Source of the DNA: UKL13-2 sp036394575
GTDB lineage: Bacteria; Pseudomonadota; Gammaproteobacteria; Burkholderiales; Usitatibacteraceae
Assembly (NCBI GenBank): GCA_036394575.1
Contig: DASWEY010000020.1
Coordinates: forward strand, 124,001 to 188,000
Direction of reading: 5' to 3'
DNA length: 64,000 nt
The position numbers were made by a program, and so were the translations under genes. Every line of letters starts with the position of its first letter. Within the stretch, counting starts at the first letter, position 1. The notes beneath the pieces are model-generated. The model saw nothing but the letters and a program-made list of their open reading frames with translations. It had not been told where the DNA came from and ran no database searches. Below, one piece after another: positions 17,141 to 26,685 of this stretch.

Positions 17141-18559
17141 TTATTTTTCTTCGAGCCGATATTCGACGAAGGCGCGATCACGGGTTTGGCGCAGCCAGTC
17201 CTGGTAGGCCTCGTCGGCCTTGCGCGCGCGGATCGTGTTGCGCGCCACGGCACGGCGGCGCTCTTCCGAGACGCCCTCGGTGCGGCGTTCGATGACCTGC
17301 ACCAGATGCCAGCCGAACTGGGACTGGATCGGCGCACTGATCTCGTTGTCGCGCAAGGCGTTCATGGTGCGCTCGAACTCGGGTACGGTGTCGCCCGGCG
17401 ACAGCCAGCCCAGGTCGCCGCCCTTGGAGGAAGATGGGTCATCGGAATGGACCTTGGCCAGCTCGGCAAAGTCGGCGCCGGCGACGATGCGCTCGCGCAG
17501 GCGCGCCAAACGTTCGCGTGCTTCGTTGTCGCTGACCACGCCGTCCTTCAGGCGAATCAGGATATGGCGCACATGCGTCTGCTGGATGGTCGGTGTGGCA
17601 CTGCGCCCGCGCTTGTCGAGCAGCTTGACGATATGGAAGCCGTTGGCGCTGCGCAAAATGTCGCTGACCTGGCCGGCTTTCATCGAATTCAGGGCTTCGA
17701 GGAAAATACCGGGCAGCCGACCGGAGGGACGCCAGCCGAGATCGCCACCCTGCAAGGCGTCGGGCGCGTCCGAAAACTGCGCCGAAATCTGGGCGAATTC
17801 AGCACCGCCCCGCAATGCCGCCAGTGCCTGCGCAGCGCGTTTGCGGCGTCCCTCAATCTGCGCCGTGGTGGCCTGTTCGGGGACCTGCACCAGAATATGG
17901 GCGAGGCGAAACTCCTGGTCATTGCTGGCTTCGCGGGTTTCGAGCGCGAGTTGGGTATCGATCTCGGCCTCGGTGACGGCAATGCTGCTTTCCACTTCGC
18001 GCTCGCGCAAACGGCCGATGATCGCTTCGTTGCGGATTTCCTCGCGGAAACGCTTCCAGGACATGCCGTCCTGTTCCAACACACGGCGGAAGTCGGTCAT
18101 CGACAGATTGTTTTCATCGGCGATGCGCTGCAATATCTTGTCCAGGTCGCCGTCGCTGACGCGCACGCCGGTATCGTCGGCTTCCTGCACCTGCAGGAGA
18201 TCATTGATCATGCGTTCCAGCAGCTGCTTTTGCAGCGTGTCCTGGGGCGGCAATGAAGTGCCCTGCTTCTGCAGCTGCTTGACGATCGTCGACATGCGTT
18301 CGTTCAGGGCGTTCATGGTGATCACATCATTGTTGACCACGGCGACAATGCGGTCGAGCTGAGCGATACCGCCAGGCTTGGCTGGAGTCGGCTTCATATC
18401 CGGACGCGGGGCTGCCGATGTGGCCGGCGTCAGCGCGGGAAACAGCGGGTTCGGCGCCGCCGGTGCCGCGAGCTGTGCCGCGGCCGGCAATGCCGCGGTC
18501 AGGCAGAAGGCGATGGCGCCGATGCGTAGCAGGGAAATCGGAAGTTTCATGGCGGACAT
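17141..18559 (-). CDS. surA: Periplasmic chaperone and peptidyl-prolyl isomerase SurA
   Basis: A 472-residue periplasmic chaperone that escorts outer-membrane beta-barrel proteins, including LptD, to the BAM complex. A Sec signal peptide covers about residues 4-28 (cleavage near AAA-QLA) and is followed by a Pro/Ala-rich stretch. Then come the N-terminal SurA domain (LDRIVAVVNNDVIT) and two parvulin domains (around residues 220-320 and 330-430; HILVQVPE and HILIRLKD). ATGs at 18559 and 18550 are both possible starts. It lies 50 bases downstream of lptD in the same operon. Confidence 0.95.
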   Translation of the reverse strand: MSAMKLPISLLRIGAIAFCLTAALPAAAQLAAPAAPNPLFPALTPATSAAPRPDMKPTPAKPGGIAQLDRIVAVVNNDVITMNALNERMSTIVKQLQKQGTSLPPQDTLQKQLLERMINDLLQVQEADDTGVRVSDGDLDKILQRIADENNLSMTDFRRVLEQDGMSWKRFREEIRNEAIIGRLREREVESSIAVTEAEIDTQLALETREASNDQEFRLAHILVQVPEQATTAQIEGRRKRAAQALAALRGGAEFAQISAQFSDAPDALQGGDLGWRPSGRLPGIFLEALNSMKAGQVSDILRSANGFHIVKLLDKRGRSATPTIQQTHVRHILIRLKDGVVSDNEARERLARLRERIVAGADFAELAKVHSDDPSSSKGGDLGWLSPGDTVPEFERTMNALRDNEISAPIQSQFGWHLVQVIERRTEGVSEERRRAVARNTIRARKADEAYQDWLRQTRDRAFVEYRLEEK

Positions 18560-18609
18560 CTCACATTAGATCGGGGCGGTAACAAATTCGATCCCGCCAC
18601 CTTGCGGCG

Positions 18610-21003
18610 TTACTGGGCGGCATCGCTGTCGCGATCTTCCGACCGCTTATAGCCAGCAATGTTCTGTTTGAGCGTTTCAAACGGATTGATCCCCAGTTTG
18701 GACAGCCCTTTGAGTTCAAGCTGGAACTGGACGGAATTGGAATATTGCTGGGTTGCCGTGGCGAAACGATGCGCAACCAGCCTGAATTCCCAACACCCCT
18801 TATTATACTCGACCCCCAACAGACCCTCGATCAAGCGCCGGTCGGAAAGCGAGTGATTGACGCGCGCCAGCATCGTCCAGCCCGGCGCCGCGCGCCCAAA
18901 CGGCCACTGCGTGGAAATATCGATCTGCTTCAGGGAGTCGCGCGTGAAGCGATAGCTGAAATTGAGAATGCGCCCGCCCTCGCCGTTGTAGCGGGCGGCG
19001 ACATTCGTTTTCTGGAACTGGCTTTGCGAAGCGCCGTACTGGAAACTGGAGTCCAGGAACCACTGGTCCGAAACCTGGCCCGATACCGCCGCCAGCAGGT
19101 CCGAGCGCCCGACGCTGCCTACAGTTTCCGCGGTGGCCGTGCTATTGGAGAGAGAAACCCGCTGCGCCTGGTAGGAGTAACGCTGGCCGATGGCGGCGCG
19201 CAGGCGCTCGATACCGGTCAGGTTTTCGATGAAGCGCGTGGTTATGGCGGCGGTCAGTTGCTTGGCGTCCGAAATGCGGTCTCCGCCGATGAACCGATTG
19301 TCGCTGAAGATCTGCGTGAAATTGAAGTCGGTTTCGGAAGTGGAAAAGATCGGGATCGTGGACTGGTCGCGGTAGGGGACATACAGAAAAAACAGGCGCG
19401 GCTCCAGGGTCTGCGTAAAGCCCTGCCCGCCGAAGCTGGTCGGTCGCTCGAAAGCAAGACCGCCGTCCAGGCTCAGGATCGGCAGGGTGCGCGTTTGGCT
19501 TTCATAGCCGCTGGTGTTCTCGGTCAGGTCGTAACGCGTCATGTGATAGCCGATTTTCGGCGTCAGATAGCCATACGGCTGGGTCAGCGAATACGCGACC
19601 GAGGGGTTGAGCAGCAGACGTCTGCCGCTCACCAGGGATGGGTGCAGAAAATCGGTGAACTCGCCGGTGGCGTTGAATTCCAGGCCCTGTGCGCGTGCCG
19701 GGCGCGCATTGAAGGTGATCTGCGGCGCCAGGCGATAGGGAGTGACCACCGGCGCCAGCGGATCCTGCAGAGTCTGAAAACTCAAATGGCGAACGCTGAG
19801 GTTGCCAAAGTCGGAGTTGTAGTTGAGCGCAAAGTCGCGCGGCAGATTGGTTTGCGCGGTGTTGGAGATGCGTGTCGACAGGTCGCGGAAATAGCCGTCG
19901 TCCGAGACCTTCTGCGCATTGATGCTGCTGCTCCAGCGGTCGGAAAGGCCATTGCCGATCAGGCCGCCAAATGCGCCTGTCAGGTTCTGGTAATGCCGCA
20001 GCGAAAACAGGTAGCGGTCGGTGTTGGTTTTGCGGTCGTTAGGCAGATACTCGGAATCGAACTGGCCGATATATTGCTCGCCGAGGTAGCGGGCCTCGGT
20101 GCTGACTTGGACGCCGCGCTTGCTGAAAATCTTTGGCGTGATCGTGGCGTCGTGATTGGGCGCGATATTCCAGTAAAACGGCACCGCCAGTTCGAGACCG
20201 CTATTCGAAGACGAGCCGAAGGTCGGCGCCAGCAACCCCGATTTGCGCTCGTTGTCCAGCGGAAAATTCATGTATGGGACATACAGTATCGGCACCCCCT
20301 TGAATTCGATCCGGCCGTTGTAGCCGGTGCCGATATTGCTGGCGCGATCCAGCAACAGCTCGGAAACACGCAGGAACCAGTCTTCCTCGCCGACCTTGCA
20401 GGTGGTGTAGGAGGCGCCGAACAGGCGTTCCTTGTCCGGTCCTTCAAAGTTCATGCTGTCGGCCGCGCCGCGGGCCTCGTAACGCTGGGTCGGGCGGGTC
20501 GGGCTCTTGCCGAAAAGAAAGGTCGGGGTCAGCAGGTTGCCGACTTCGGCGTCGATGCGCAATTTGAGGTTGCTGCCGGTGATGGTGTCGCCGTCGCGCC
20601 GCAGGCGCAGATTGCCGGGTGCGGATGCGGTGTCAGTCTCCTGGTCGTAGTCGATGCGCTCGGCGAACACTTCGATGTTGTCCTGGCGCAACACCACGCT
20701 TCCCTTGGCGGACAAGGTTTTCTGGTTGGTGCCGGAAATTTCATCCGCCTCGATCGAGCGCGGGCCGTCTTTGCGACGCATCAGCAGGGCGCCCGGTGTC
20801 GGGATCACGGTATTGGCTTTGCGCCCCTCGTTGATTGCCCGGTCAAGTTCGGCCTGGCTCGGTGCATTCGATTGCTGGGCGTATGCGGCCGGGGGCAGGG
20901 CCACTGCGCCGGCCAGCAGTGGCGCCAGCGCCAGCGCGAGGCGGCAGCGGCGGACCGGGGGAATATCGCGAAAAGGGCGTCGCACGAAAGGTATCGGGTC
21001 CAT
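18610..21003 (-). CDS. lptD: LPS-assembly protein LptD
   Basis: A 797-residue outer-membrane beta-barrel that, with LptE, inserts lipopolysaccharide into the outer leaflet. A signal peptide ends near AAYAQQ (residue ~42). A periplasmic OstA-like beta-jellyroll follows (around residues 70-200; EADEISGTNQKTLSAKGSVV), then the C-terminal barrel. I chose the ATG at 21003 (MDPIPFVRR) because the 77 extra residues of the longer frame precede a good signal peptide and overlap the amgK promoter region. It is first in lptD-surA-pdxA-rsmA and divergent from amgK. Confidence 0.95.
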   Translation of the reverse strand: MDPIPFVRRPFRDIPPVRRCRLALALAPLLAGAVALPPAAYAQQSNAPSQAELDRAINEGRKANTVIPTPGALLMRRKDGPRSIEADEISGTNQKTLSAKGSVVLRQDNIEVFAERIDYDQETDTASAPGNLRLRRDGDTITGSNLKLRIDAEVGNLLTPTFLFGKSPTRPTQRYEARGAADSMNFEGPDKERLFGASYTTCKVGEEDWFLRVSELLLDRASNIGTGYNGRIEFKGVPILYVPYMNFPLDNERKSGLLAPTFGSSSNSGLELAVPFYWNIAPNHDATITPKIFSKRGVQVSTEARYLGEQYIGQFDSEYLPNDRKTNTDRYLFSLRHYQNLTGAFGGLIGNGLSDRWSSSINAQKVSDDGYFRDLSTRISNTAQTNLPRDFALNYNSDFGNLSVRHLSFQTLQDPLAPVVTPYRLAPQITFNARPARAQGLEFNATGEFTDFLHPSLVSGRRLLLNPSVAYSLTQPYGYLTPKIGYHMTRYDLTENTSGYESQTRTLPILSLDGGLAFERPTSFGGQGFTQTLEPRLFFLYVPYRDQSTIPIFSTSETDFNFTQIFSDNRFIGGDRISDAKQLTAAITTRFIENLTGIERLRAAIGQRYSYQAQRVSLSNSTATAETVGSVGRSDLLAAVSGQVSDQWFLDSSFQYGASQSQFQKTNVAARYNGEGGRILNFSYRFTRDSLKQIDISTQWPFGRAAPGWTMLARVNHSLSDRRLIEGLLGVEYNKGCWEFRLVAHRFATATQQYSNSVQFQLELKGLSKLGINPFETLKQNIAGYKRSEDRDSDAAQ

Positions 21004-21029
21004 CAAAAAATGTGAGAGCGCGGGAGGAG

Positions 21030-21058
21030 TTGGAGGCAGTCGGACCGCGAGTGATAAT
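21030..21058 (+). promoter_or_regulatory. Candidate amgK-murU promoter
   Basis: TTGGAG (21030-21035), 17 bases, GATAAT (21053-21058), in the 87-base divergent region between lptD and amgK. Transcription would begin near 21065, about 26 bases before the amgK ATG. Confidence 0.5.
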
Positions 21059-21090
21059 ATCGGGCGACCAAGACCCAACAATGAAATCAA

Positions 21091-22122
21091 ATGAACGATG
21101 TGAATGCTGCCGCTCGCATGACGGCTCTTGTTGCCTGGCTTAACGCGGAGCTTGGCAGGACCGACTATCGCATCGAACCCGCTTCCGCAGATGCCAGCTT
21201 CCGGCGCTATTTTCGCATAACGCTGGCGGGGCAAACGAGCATCGTCATGGACGCACCTCCCGAGCAGGAAGACTGCCGCCCCTTTGTCAGGGTGGCGGCA
21301 CTGCTGGCGGACGCGGGTGTGGCGGTGCCGCGGGTGCTTGCCCAGGATCTGGCGCAGGGATTTTTACTGCTGAGCGATGTGGGCAGACAGACTTATCTGG
21401 ATATCCTTGACGAGGACAATGTCGATCCGCTGCTGCGCGGGGCCGGCGACACGCTGATCAAATGGCAACTGGCCTCAAAGCCGGCGGTGCTGCCCGTCTA
21501 CGACCGCGCCCTGCTGGAGCGCGAGCTGCGCCTGTTCCCGGATTGGTACATCGACAAACATATGCAGACTGAACTGTCGGCAGAGCAGCAAAGCAGCCTG
21601 CAGGATGTCTTCACCGCGATCGTCAACGCCAATCTGGCGCAGGCGAACGTTTATGTGCATCGCGATTACATGCCGCGTAATTTGATGGTCAGCCCGGAAT
21701 TGCCGGCGAATGTGCCTGCCGTCCTCGATTTCCAGGATGCGGTGTACGGGCCGATCAGCTACGACATTGCCTGCCTGTACAAGGACGCGTTCATTTCCTG
21801 GGACGAGGAGCGCGTGCTTGACGGCACCATTCGCTACTGGGAAAAGGCCAAAAAGGCCGCCCTGCCGGTGCCGCCGGACTTTGGCGACTTCTATCGCGAT
21901 GTGGAGTGGATGGGCCTGCAACGCCATCTCAAGGTGCTGGGCATTTTTGCGCGTATCAACTATCGCGACGGCAAGCCGAAATACCTGGCCGATACGCCCC
22001 GTTTTGTGAATTATGTCCGCCGCACCGGCGAGCGCTATACCGCCCTGTTTCCCCTGATCAGGCTGTTCGACAAGTTGAAGATCGACGATGGCAGGGCAAA
22101 AATCACCGGCTACACATTTTAA
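21091..22122 (+). CDS. amgK: N-acetylmuramate/N-acetylglucosamine anomeric kinase AmgK
   Basis: A 343-residue aminoglycoside-phosphotransferase-fold kinase. AmgK phosphorylates C1 of MurNAc (and GlcNAc) in the peptidoglycan-recycling route that bypasses de novo UDP-MurNAc synthesis and gives intrinsic fosfomycin tolerance in pseudomonads. The catalytic loop VHRDYMPRNLMV (about residue 190) and the metal-binding DFQDAVYGPISYD are present. murU directly downstream makes this identification firmer than fold alone would. An alternative start is the ATG at 21118. Confidence 0.9.
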   Translation: MNDVNAAARMTALVAWLNAELGRTDYRIEPASADASFRRYFRITLAGQTSIVMDAPPEQEDCRPFVRVAALLADAGVAVPRVLAQDLAQGFLLLSDVGRQTYLDILDEDNVDPLLRGAGDTLIKWQLASKPAVLPVYDRALLERELRLFPDWYIDKHMQTELSAEQQSSLQDVFTAIVNANLAQANVYVHRDYMPRNLMVSPELPANVPAVLDFQDAVYGPISYDIACLYKDAFISWDEERVLDGTIRYWEKAKKAALPVPPDFGDFYRDVEWMGLQRHLKVLGIFARINYRDGKPKYLADTPRFVNYVRRTGERYTALFPLIRLFDKLKIDDGRAKITGYTF

Positions 22123-22146
22123 TGTGGGGCGCGTCCGTCTCCTGTC

Positions 22147-22833
22147 ATGAATGATTACAAGGCAATGATTTTTGCGGCCGGGCGCGGTGAGCGTATGCGT
22201 CCGCTGAGCGATGTCACACCCAAGCCGCTGCTTCGACTGGCCGACAAACGCCTGATCGAATATCCGCTGTATGCCCTGGCGCGTGCCGGCTTTGGTCAGG
22301 TCGTGATCAATACCGCCTGGCTGGGGGCGCAGTTCGAGTCGGCTCTGGGCGATGGCGCCAAGTATGGCCTGACTATCGCCTATTCGCATGAGGGCGAGGC
22401 GCTGGAAACCGTGGGGGGCATCGTGAAAGCCGCCCCAATGCTGGGCTCCGGGCCATTTGTCACCACCAGTGGCGACGTCTATACCGACTTCGATTACGGC
22501 AGATTGGTGCCGGTACTGGCACGTATTGCGTGTGGCGAAGTCGATGCGCATTTTGTGCTGGCCGACAACCCGCCATTTCATCCGGAGGGGGATTTCGCGC
22601 TCCGGAACGGCCTGGCCAGCCGCAGCGGGCAAAAACTCAATTACTCGGGTATTGCCTGCTGGCATCCCCGGCTGTTTGCCGGTATGGTTGCAGGCGAGAA
22701 GAAAAAACTGTTTCCCTGGGCGAACGCGTTGGTGGATGCCGGCAGGGTTTCCGCCGAGCATTATCATGGCCTGTGGGAAAACATCGGTACCCCGCAGCAA
22801 TTGGCAGCACTAAGCCGTAAAATGACGGCTTGA
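22147..22833 (+). CDS. murU: N-acetylmuramate alpha-1-phosphate uridylyltransferase MurU
   Basis: A 228-residue nucleotidyltransferase of the glucose-1-phosphate thymidylyltransferase type, with the signature FAAGRGERMRPLSDVTPKPLL at the N-terminus and GDVYTDFDY as the metal-binding region. Paired with AmgK it would convert MurNAc-1-P to UDP-MurNAc. It starts 24 bases after amgK. The third step in pseudomonads, the MupP phosphatase, is not evident beside these two genes. Confidence 0.9.
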   Translation: MNDYKAMIFAAGRGERMRPLSDVTPKPLLRLADKRLIEYPLYALARAGFGQVVINTAWLGAQFESALGDGAKYGLTIAYSHEGEALETVGGIVKAAPMLGSGPFVTTSGDVYTDFDYGRLVPVLARIACGEVDAHFVLADNPPFHPEGDFALRNGLASRSGQKLNYSGIACWHPRLFAGMVAGEKKKLFPWANALVDAGRVSAEHYHGLWENIGTPQQLAALSRKMTA

Positions 22834-22897
22834 AGGTTTCTCTTTAACGAAGCGTTGCCCCCGCGAGGGCACACGAATCTTCCCCGAAAGGCTGAAT

Positions 22898-24232
22898 ATG
22901 AAACGCGAATTGCCGCCGGTCCCGGTTGTCGTCCCCAATGTCAAAGCGCACGCCAAGCGCCGTGCGCGGCTGACGAAGATCCTGAACGAGGGATTGCTGC
23001 TGGTGCCGACCTCGCATGAACGCGCGCGCAATGCCGACGCGCACTACGACTATCGCTGGGACAGTTATTTTTACTACCTGACCGGCTTTCGCGAACCTGA
23101 GGCCGTGATCGCCATCACCCTGGGCAAGAAGCCTCGTCATATCCTGTTCTGCCGCGATAAAAACCTGGAGCGCGAAATCTGGGACGGTTTCCGCTTTGGT
23201 CCGGCCATGGCCAAGGAGATCTTCGGATTCGATGAAGCCTATTCCATCACGGAGCTGGAATCACGCATCCCGGACTTGATGACCAACTGCGACGTGGTGC
23301 ACACCCCGCTGGGCGCCGATGCGGAATGGGATCAGTCGATCAGCCGCTGGTTGAACGTGGTGCGCGCCAAGATACGCACCGGGATTACCGCGCCGGTGGA
23401 ATTGAAGGACGCGCGCCACACCCTGAATGCGATGCGTCTGATCAAGGATGAGGTCGAGATCGACATCATGGCCCGCGCCGGTAAAATTTCTTCGGACGCG
23501 CATGCGCGCGCGATGAGACTCGCCAAGCCCGGCATGTTCGAGTATCAGGTTGAGGCCGAGGTGCTGCACGAATTCATCCGCAACGGCGCGCGTCAGCCCG
23601 CCTATGGCAGCATCGTTGCAGCCGGCGCCAATGCCTGTGTGCTGCACTACCGCGAAAACTCCGCGCCGCTCAGGAAAGGCGAGTTGATGTTGATTGACGC
23701 CGGCTGCGAACTGGAAAGCTATGCCGCCGATATCACCCGCACTTTTCCGATTGCGTCGAAATTCAGCGGTCCGCAAAAGGATATTTATGAGCTGGTGCTC
23801 GAATCCCAGCTGGCCTGCATCAAGGCGGTGAAGCCGGGGGCGCCGTTCGGCAAATATCACGAAGTGGCCGTCAATGTGCTGGCACAGGGGCTGATCGACC
23901 TGAAACTGTGCCGGGGCAGCCTCGCCAAAGTGATCGAAACCGAGGCCTACAAACAGTTTTATATGCATCGCGCCGGCCACTGGCTGGGGCTGGATGTGCA
24001 TGATGCGGGCGACTACAAGCGCAATGGCAAATGGGTGGGACTGGAACCCGGCATGGTGCTGACCGTGGAGCCCGGCTTGTACATCCGGCCTGCGGATAAT
24101 GTGCCCAAGCATTTCTGGGATATCGGCGTGCGCATCGAGGATGATGTGCTGATTACCAAAACCGGCAACCGCGTCCTCACGGCCAGCTGCCCGAAATCCG
24201 TCAAGGACATCGAAGCGCTGACGGCAGGCTGA
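22898..24232 (+). CDS. pepP: Xaa-Pro aminopeptidase (aminopeptidase P)
   Basis: A 444-residue M24 metallopeptidase that removes N-terminal residues preceding proline. It has an N-terminal AMP-N domain (DYRWDSYFYYLTGFREP) and a pita-bread catalytic domain with dinuclear metal ligands in LMLIDAGCELESYAADITRTF, HRAGHWLGLDVHD, LTVEPGLYI and VRIEDDVLI. It is followed 22 bases later by ubiH; pepP-ubiH adjacency is common in proteobacteria. Confidence 0.94.
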   Translation: MKRELPPVPVVVPNVKAHAKRRARLTKILNEGLLLVPTSHERARNADAHYDYRWDSYFYYLTGFREPEAVIAITLGKKPRHILFCRDKNLEREIWDGFRFGPAMAKEIFGFDEAYSITELESRIPDLMTNCDVVHTPLGADAEWDQSISRWLNVVRAKIRTGITAPVELKDARHTLNAMRLIKDEVEIDIMARAGKISSDAHARAMRLAKPGMFEYQVEAEVLHEFIRNGARQPAYGSIVAAGANACVLHYRENSAPLRKGELMLIDAGCELESYAADITRTFPIASKFSGPQKDIYELVLESQLACIKAVKPGAPFGKYHEVAVNVLAQGLIDLKLCRGSLAKVIETEAYKQFYMHRAGHWLGLDVHDAGDYKRNGKWVGLEPGMVLTVEPGLYIRPADNVPKHFWDIGVRIEDDVLITKTGNRVLTASCPKSVKDIEALTAG

Positions 24233-24254
24233 TATCGGCCGGGCACCGGACATC

Positions 24255-25400
24255 ATGAACGTAACGGTTATCGGTGCCGGACCGGTAGGGGCCACGTTCG
24301 CCCTGCACGCCAGACAGGCTGGCCTGGACGTGGCGCTGCTGGAGGCCCGCGAAGGGCCATCGCGCGAGTCGCGTACCCTGGCGCTTTCCTGGGGCAGCCG
24401 CGAGATCCTCGATGAAGCCGGCGTCTGGATTGAGGCCTTGCAGGCGACTGCGATTCACTCGATCCATACCTCGCAGAAGGGCGGCTTCGGCCGTGTCGAT
24501 CTGTCGCGCGAGGACGGTGGTGTGGAAGCCCTCGGCTATGTGCTGAACTATGCGGAGTTGCAGGCAGCGCTGGACGCGGAACTTGAGCGTCAGGGCATTG
24601 CCGTCATTCGCGGCGCCGTAGTATCGGCGATTGATCGGTCCGGAGAACACGCCGGGATTAGCTATGCATTTCGCGGCGGCGAACAGCGGCTGGCGACAGA
24701 TGTCGTGGTGCTCGCCGATGGCGGCGCGAATCTCGGCAAGGTGCCGGCGATTAGGATTGCCGAGAAAGACTATGGCCAGTCTGCCTTGCTCGCCCATATC
24801 CTTGCGGATAGTCCGCATCGACATCGCGCTTTCGAGCGATTTACCGGCGAAGGACCGGCCGCCCTGTTGCCGAAGCGCGGCGAATGCGATTACTCGATGG
24901 TCTGGGTTGCTTCGCCCGTACGCATCGAGAGCTTGAAAGCGCTGGATGCCGGCGCATTTTGTGCGGCGTTCCAGGACCACTTCGGCTACCGCGCCGGCAG
25001 GTTCCTGCAGGTCAAAAACCGGCGCAGCTATCCGCTGAGATTGCGCACCGTTTCCTCTCCGGTGGCCGGGCGTGTGGTGGTGATCGGCAATGCTGCCCAG
25101 GCCTTGCATCCGGTTGCCGGCCAGGGGTTCAATCTGGGCCTGCGTGACGCCATCGATCTTGCGCGAGGTCTTGCCGGACATGAGCCCCAGTCCGTGGATA
25201 TGCGTCTGCAGCGTTATGCGGCGACGCGCTCGCAGGACGTGTCGCGCAGCGTCGGTTTCACGGATTTTTTGGTAGGCGCTTTTTCGCGCGACGATGCGCT
25301 GCTGCGCGTGCCGCGCGGCTTGGCTCTGGCAGCTGTCGACTTGCTGCCGTCCGTGCGCCGCGCCTTGGCCCGGCGCATGTTGTTTGGCGCAGTGCGCTGA
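24255..25400 (+). CDS. ubiH: 2-polyprenyl-6-methoxyphenol hydroxylase-type FAD monooxygenase (UbiH-like)
   Basis: A 381-residue class A flavoprotein hydroxylase. The N-terminal dinucleotide-binding motif is GAGPVGATFALHA, and the FAD-ribityl motif GNAAQALHPVAGQGFNLGLRD lies near residue 280. By family and position (pepP-ubiH-ubiF/I-like) it should hydroxylate the ubiquinone ring. Which ring position it attacks cannot be read from sequence. coq7 at 37856 would supply the C6 hydroxylation. Confidence 0.87.
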   Translation: MNVTVIGAGPVGATFALHARQAGLDVALLEAREGPSRESRTLALSWGSREILDEAGVWIEALQATAIHSIHTSQKGGFGRVDLSREDGGVEALGYVLNYAELQAALDAELERQGIAVIRGAVVSAIDRSGEHAGISYAFRGGEQRLATDVVVLADGGANLGKVPAIRIAEKDYGQSALLAHILADSPHRHRAFERFTGEGPAALLPKRGECDYSMVWVASPVRIESLKALDAGAFCAAFQDHFGYRAGRFLQVKNRRSYPLRLRTVSSPVAGRVVVIGNAAQALHPVAGQGFNLGLRDAIDLARGLAGHEPQSVDMRLQRYAATRSQDVSRSVGFTDFLVGAFSRDDALLRVPRGLALAAVDLLPSVRRALARRMLFGAVR

Positions 25401-25409
25401 ACTTTGTCC

Positions 25410-26597
25410 ATGACCAGTCCTCTCGACCGTATCGTCATCGTCGGCGCAGGCCCGGTCGGGCTGGCTTTCGCGCTGGCGGCATCGCGCCTGCGCGATTGCG
25501 AAATCACCGTGGTCGAGCGTCAGGCGCTGGTGTCCCACACACTGGGAGACAAATTCGATCATCGGGTCTATGCGTTATCTCCGGGCTCACGTGCCTTGCT
25601 GCAGGAATTGGATGTTTGGAAACTGCTCGACAGCAAGCGCATCACCCCGGTCCGCGCCATGCAGGTGTTTGGCGACGCCAATCAAGATGGCGATGGCGGC
25701 GAGATCGATTTCAGCCAAGGCAGTCCGCTTGCTTTTATTGTTGAGCATGCGGCGCTGATGAATGCCCTGTATGCGGCAGTGAGCGCAAAATGCGAACACA
25801 TCAAGGTAATCGACAAGACGGAAGTCGCCGCGATCGATTTTATAGGTGTTGCCGGTACAGTGGAAGTCAGCTTGGCCGGTCATGCCCGGCTTGAGGCGGA
25901 ACTGCTGGTAGCCGCCGATGGTGGTATGTCGCGTGTGCGTGCCATGGCTGGCATCGGCGCACGGGTCAAGGACTACGATAGCGATGGCGTGGTCGCCAAT
26001 TTCCATACCGAACACGGTCATGGTGGAGTGGCACGGCAATGGTTTTCCGCGCAGGGGGTACTGGCCTGGCTGCCATTGCCGGGGAATCAGGTGTCGATTG
26101 TCTGGTCGGTCACGGCAGGCCGCGCCAAGGAGCTGGAAGGACTGGATGATGCCGCGTTCTCTGTAGCGGTCGCCGATGCAGGAAACCATGCTCTGGGCGG
26201 GTTCAGCCTGAGTTCATCGCGTGCGCGCATCCCGCTTAAACGGGTGTCGGCCGCGCAATGGGTGCGGCCGGGCCTAGTGCTGATTGGCGATGCCGCGCAT
26301 TCGATTCACCCGCTGGCTGGCCAGGGTGCAAACCTCGGTTTTGCCGATGTCGCGATGCTGTTTAAAGTGCTGCGTGACCGCGTGCCGTTGTCGCGCCCGG
26401 GTGACCTTGCCCTGTTGCGCCGCTATGAGCGTGCCCGTCGCGAAGACGCGCTCGCCATGGGAGAAATTACCGATGGGCTGCGTTCTCTGTATCTGAGTGA
26501 TGCCATCCTCGCAAAGGTAGTGCGGCGCGATGGCCTCAATCTGGTCAACCGTTTGTCGGCGACGAAGGCGATGCTGATCGCCCGTGCCATAAAATAG
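25410..26597 (+). CDS. Second UbiH/UbiI-family FAD monooxygenase
   Basis: A 395-residue class A flavin monooxygenase, paralogous to the preceding gene. It shows VGAGPVGLAFALAASR at the N-terminus and GDAAHSIHPLAGQGANLGFAD near residue 290. It starts nine bases after ubiH; I preferred the ATG at 25410 over a TTG at 25404. UbiI (C5 hydroxylation), UbiM-like or UbiL-like roles are all possible. Tandem copies suggest that two ring positions are handled by this operon. Confidence 0.85.
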   Translation: MTSPLDRIVIVGAGPVGLAFALAASRLRDCEITVVERQALVSHTLGDKFDHRVYALSPGSRALLQELDVWKLLDSKRITPVRAMQVFGDANQDGDGGEIDFSQGSPLAFIVEHAALMNALYAAVSAKCEHIKVIDKTEVAAIDFIGVAGTVEVSLAGHARLEAELLVAADGGMSRVRAMAGIGARVKDYDSDGVVANFHTEHGHGGVARQWFSAQGVLAWLPLPGNQVSIVWSVTAGRAKELEGLDDAAFSVAVADAGNHALGGFSLSSSRARIPLKRVSAAQWVRPGLVLIGDAAHSIHPLAGQGANLGFADVAMLFKVLRDRVPLSRPGDLALLRRYERARREDALAMGEITDGLRSLYLSDAILAKVVRRDGLNLVNRLSATKAMLIARAIK

Positions 26598-26685
26598 TAT
26601 GCAAAGCTGGTGAACCAACGACATCCACGGTAATCAGACAATACTGCTCCCAATACCCTGCTGCCCCAATCGCGAAGGATATCCC

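Noticed and set aside
18745..21015. A 756-codon open frame antisense to lptD
   Set aside because: It mirrors the lptD barrel coding sequence in a high-G+C gene. The translation is rich in Arg, Gln and His with no family resemblance, and lptD itself is unmistakable.
20926..21234. An N-terminal 77-residue extension of LptD
   Set aside because: A good signal peptide begins at the ATG at 21003, and the extension would cross the amgK promoter and start codon.
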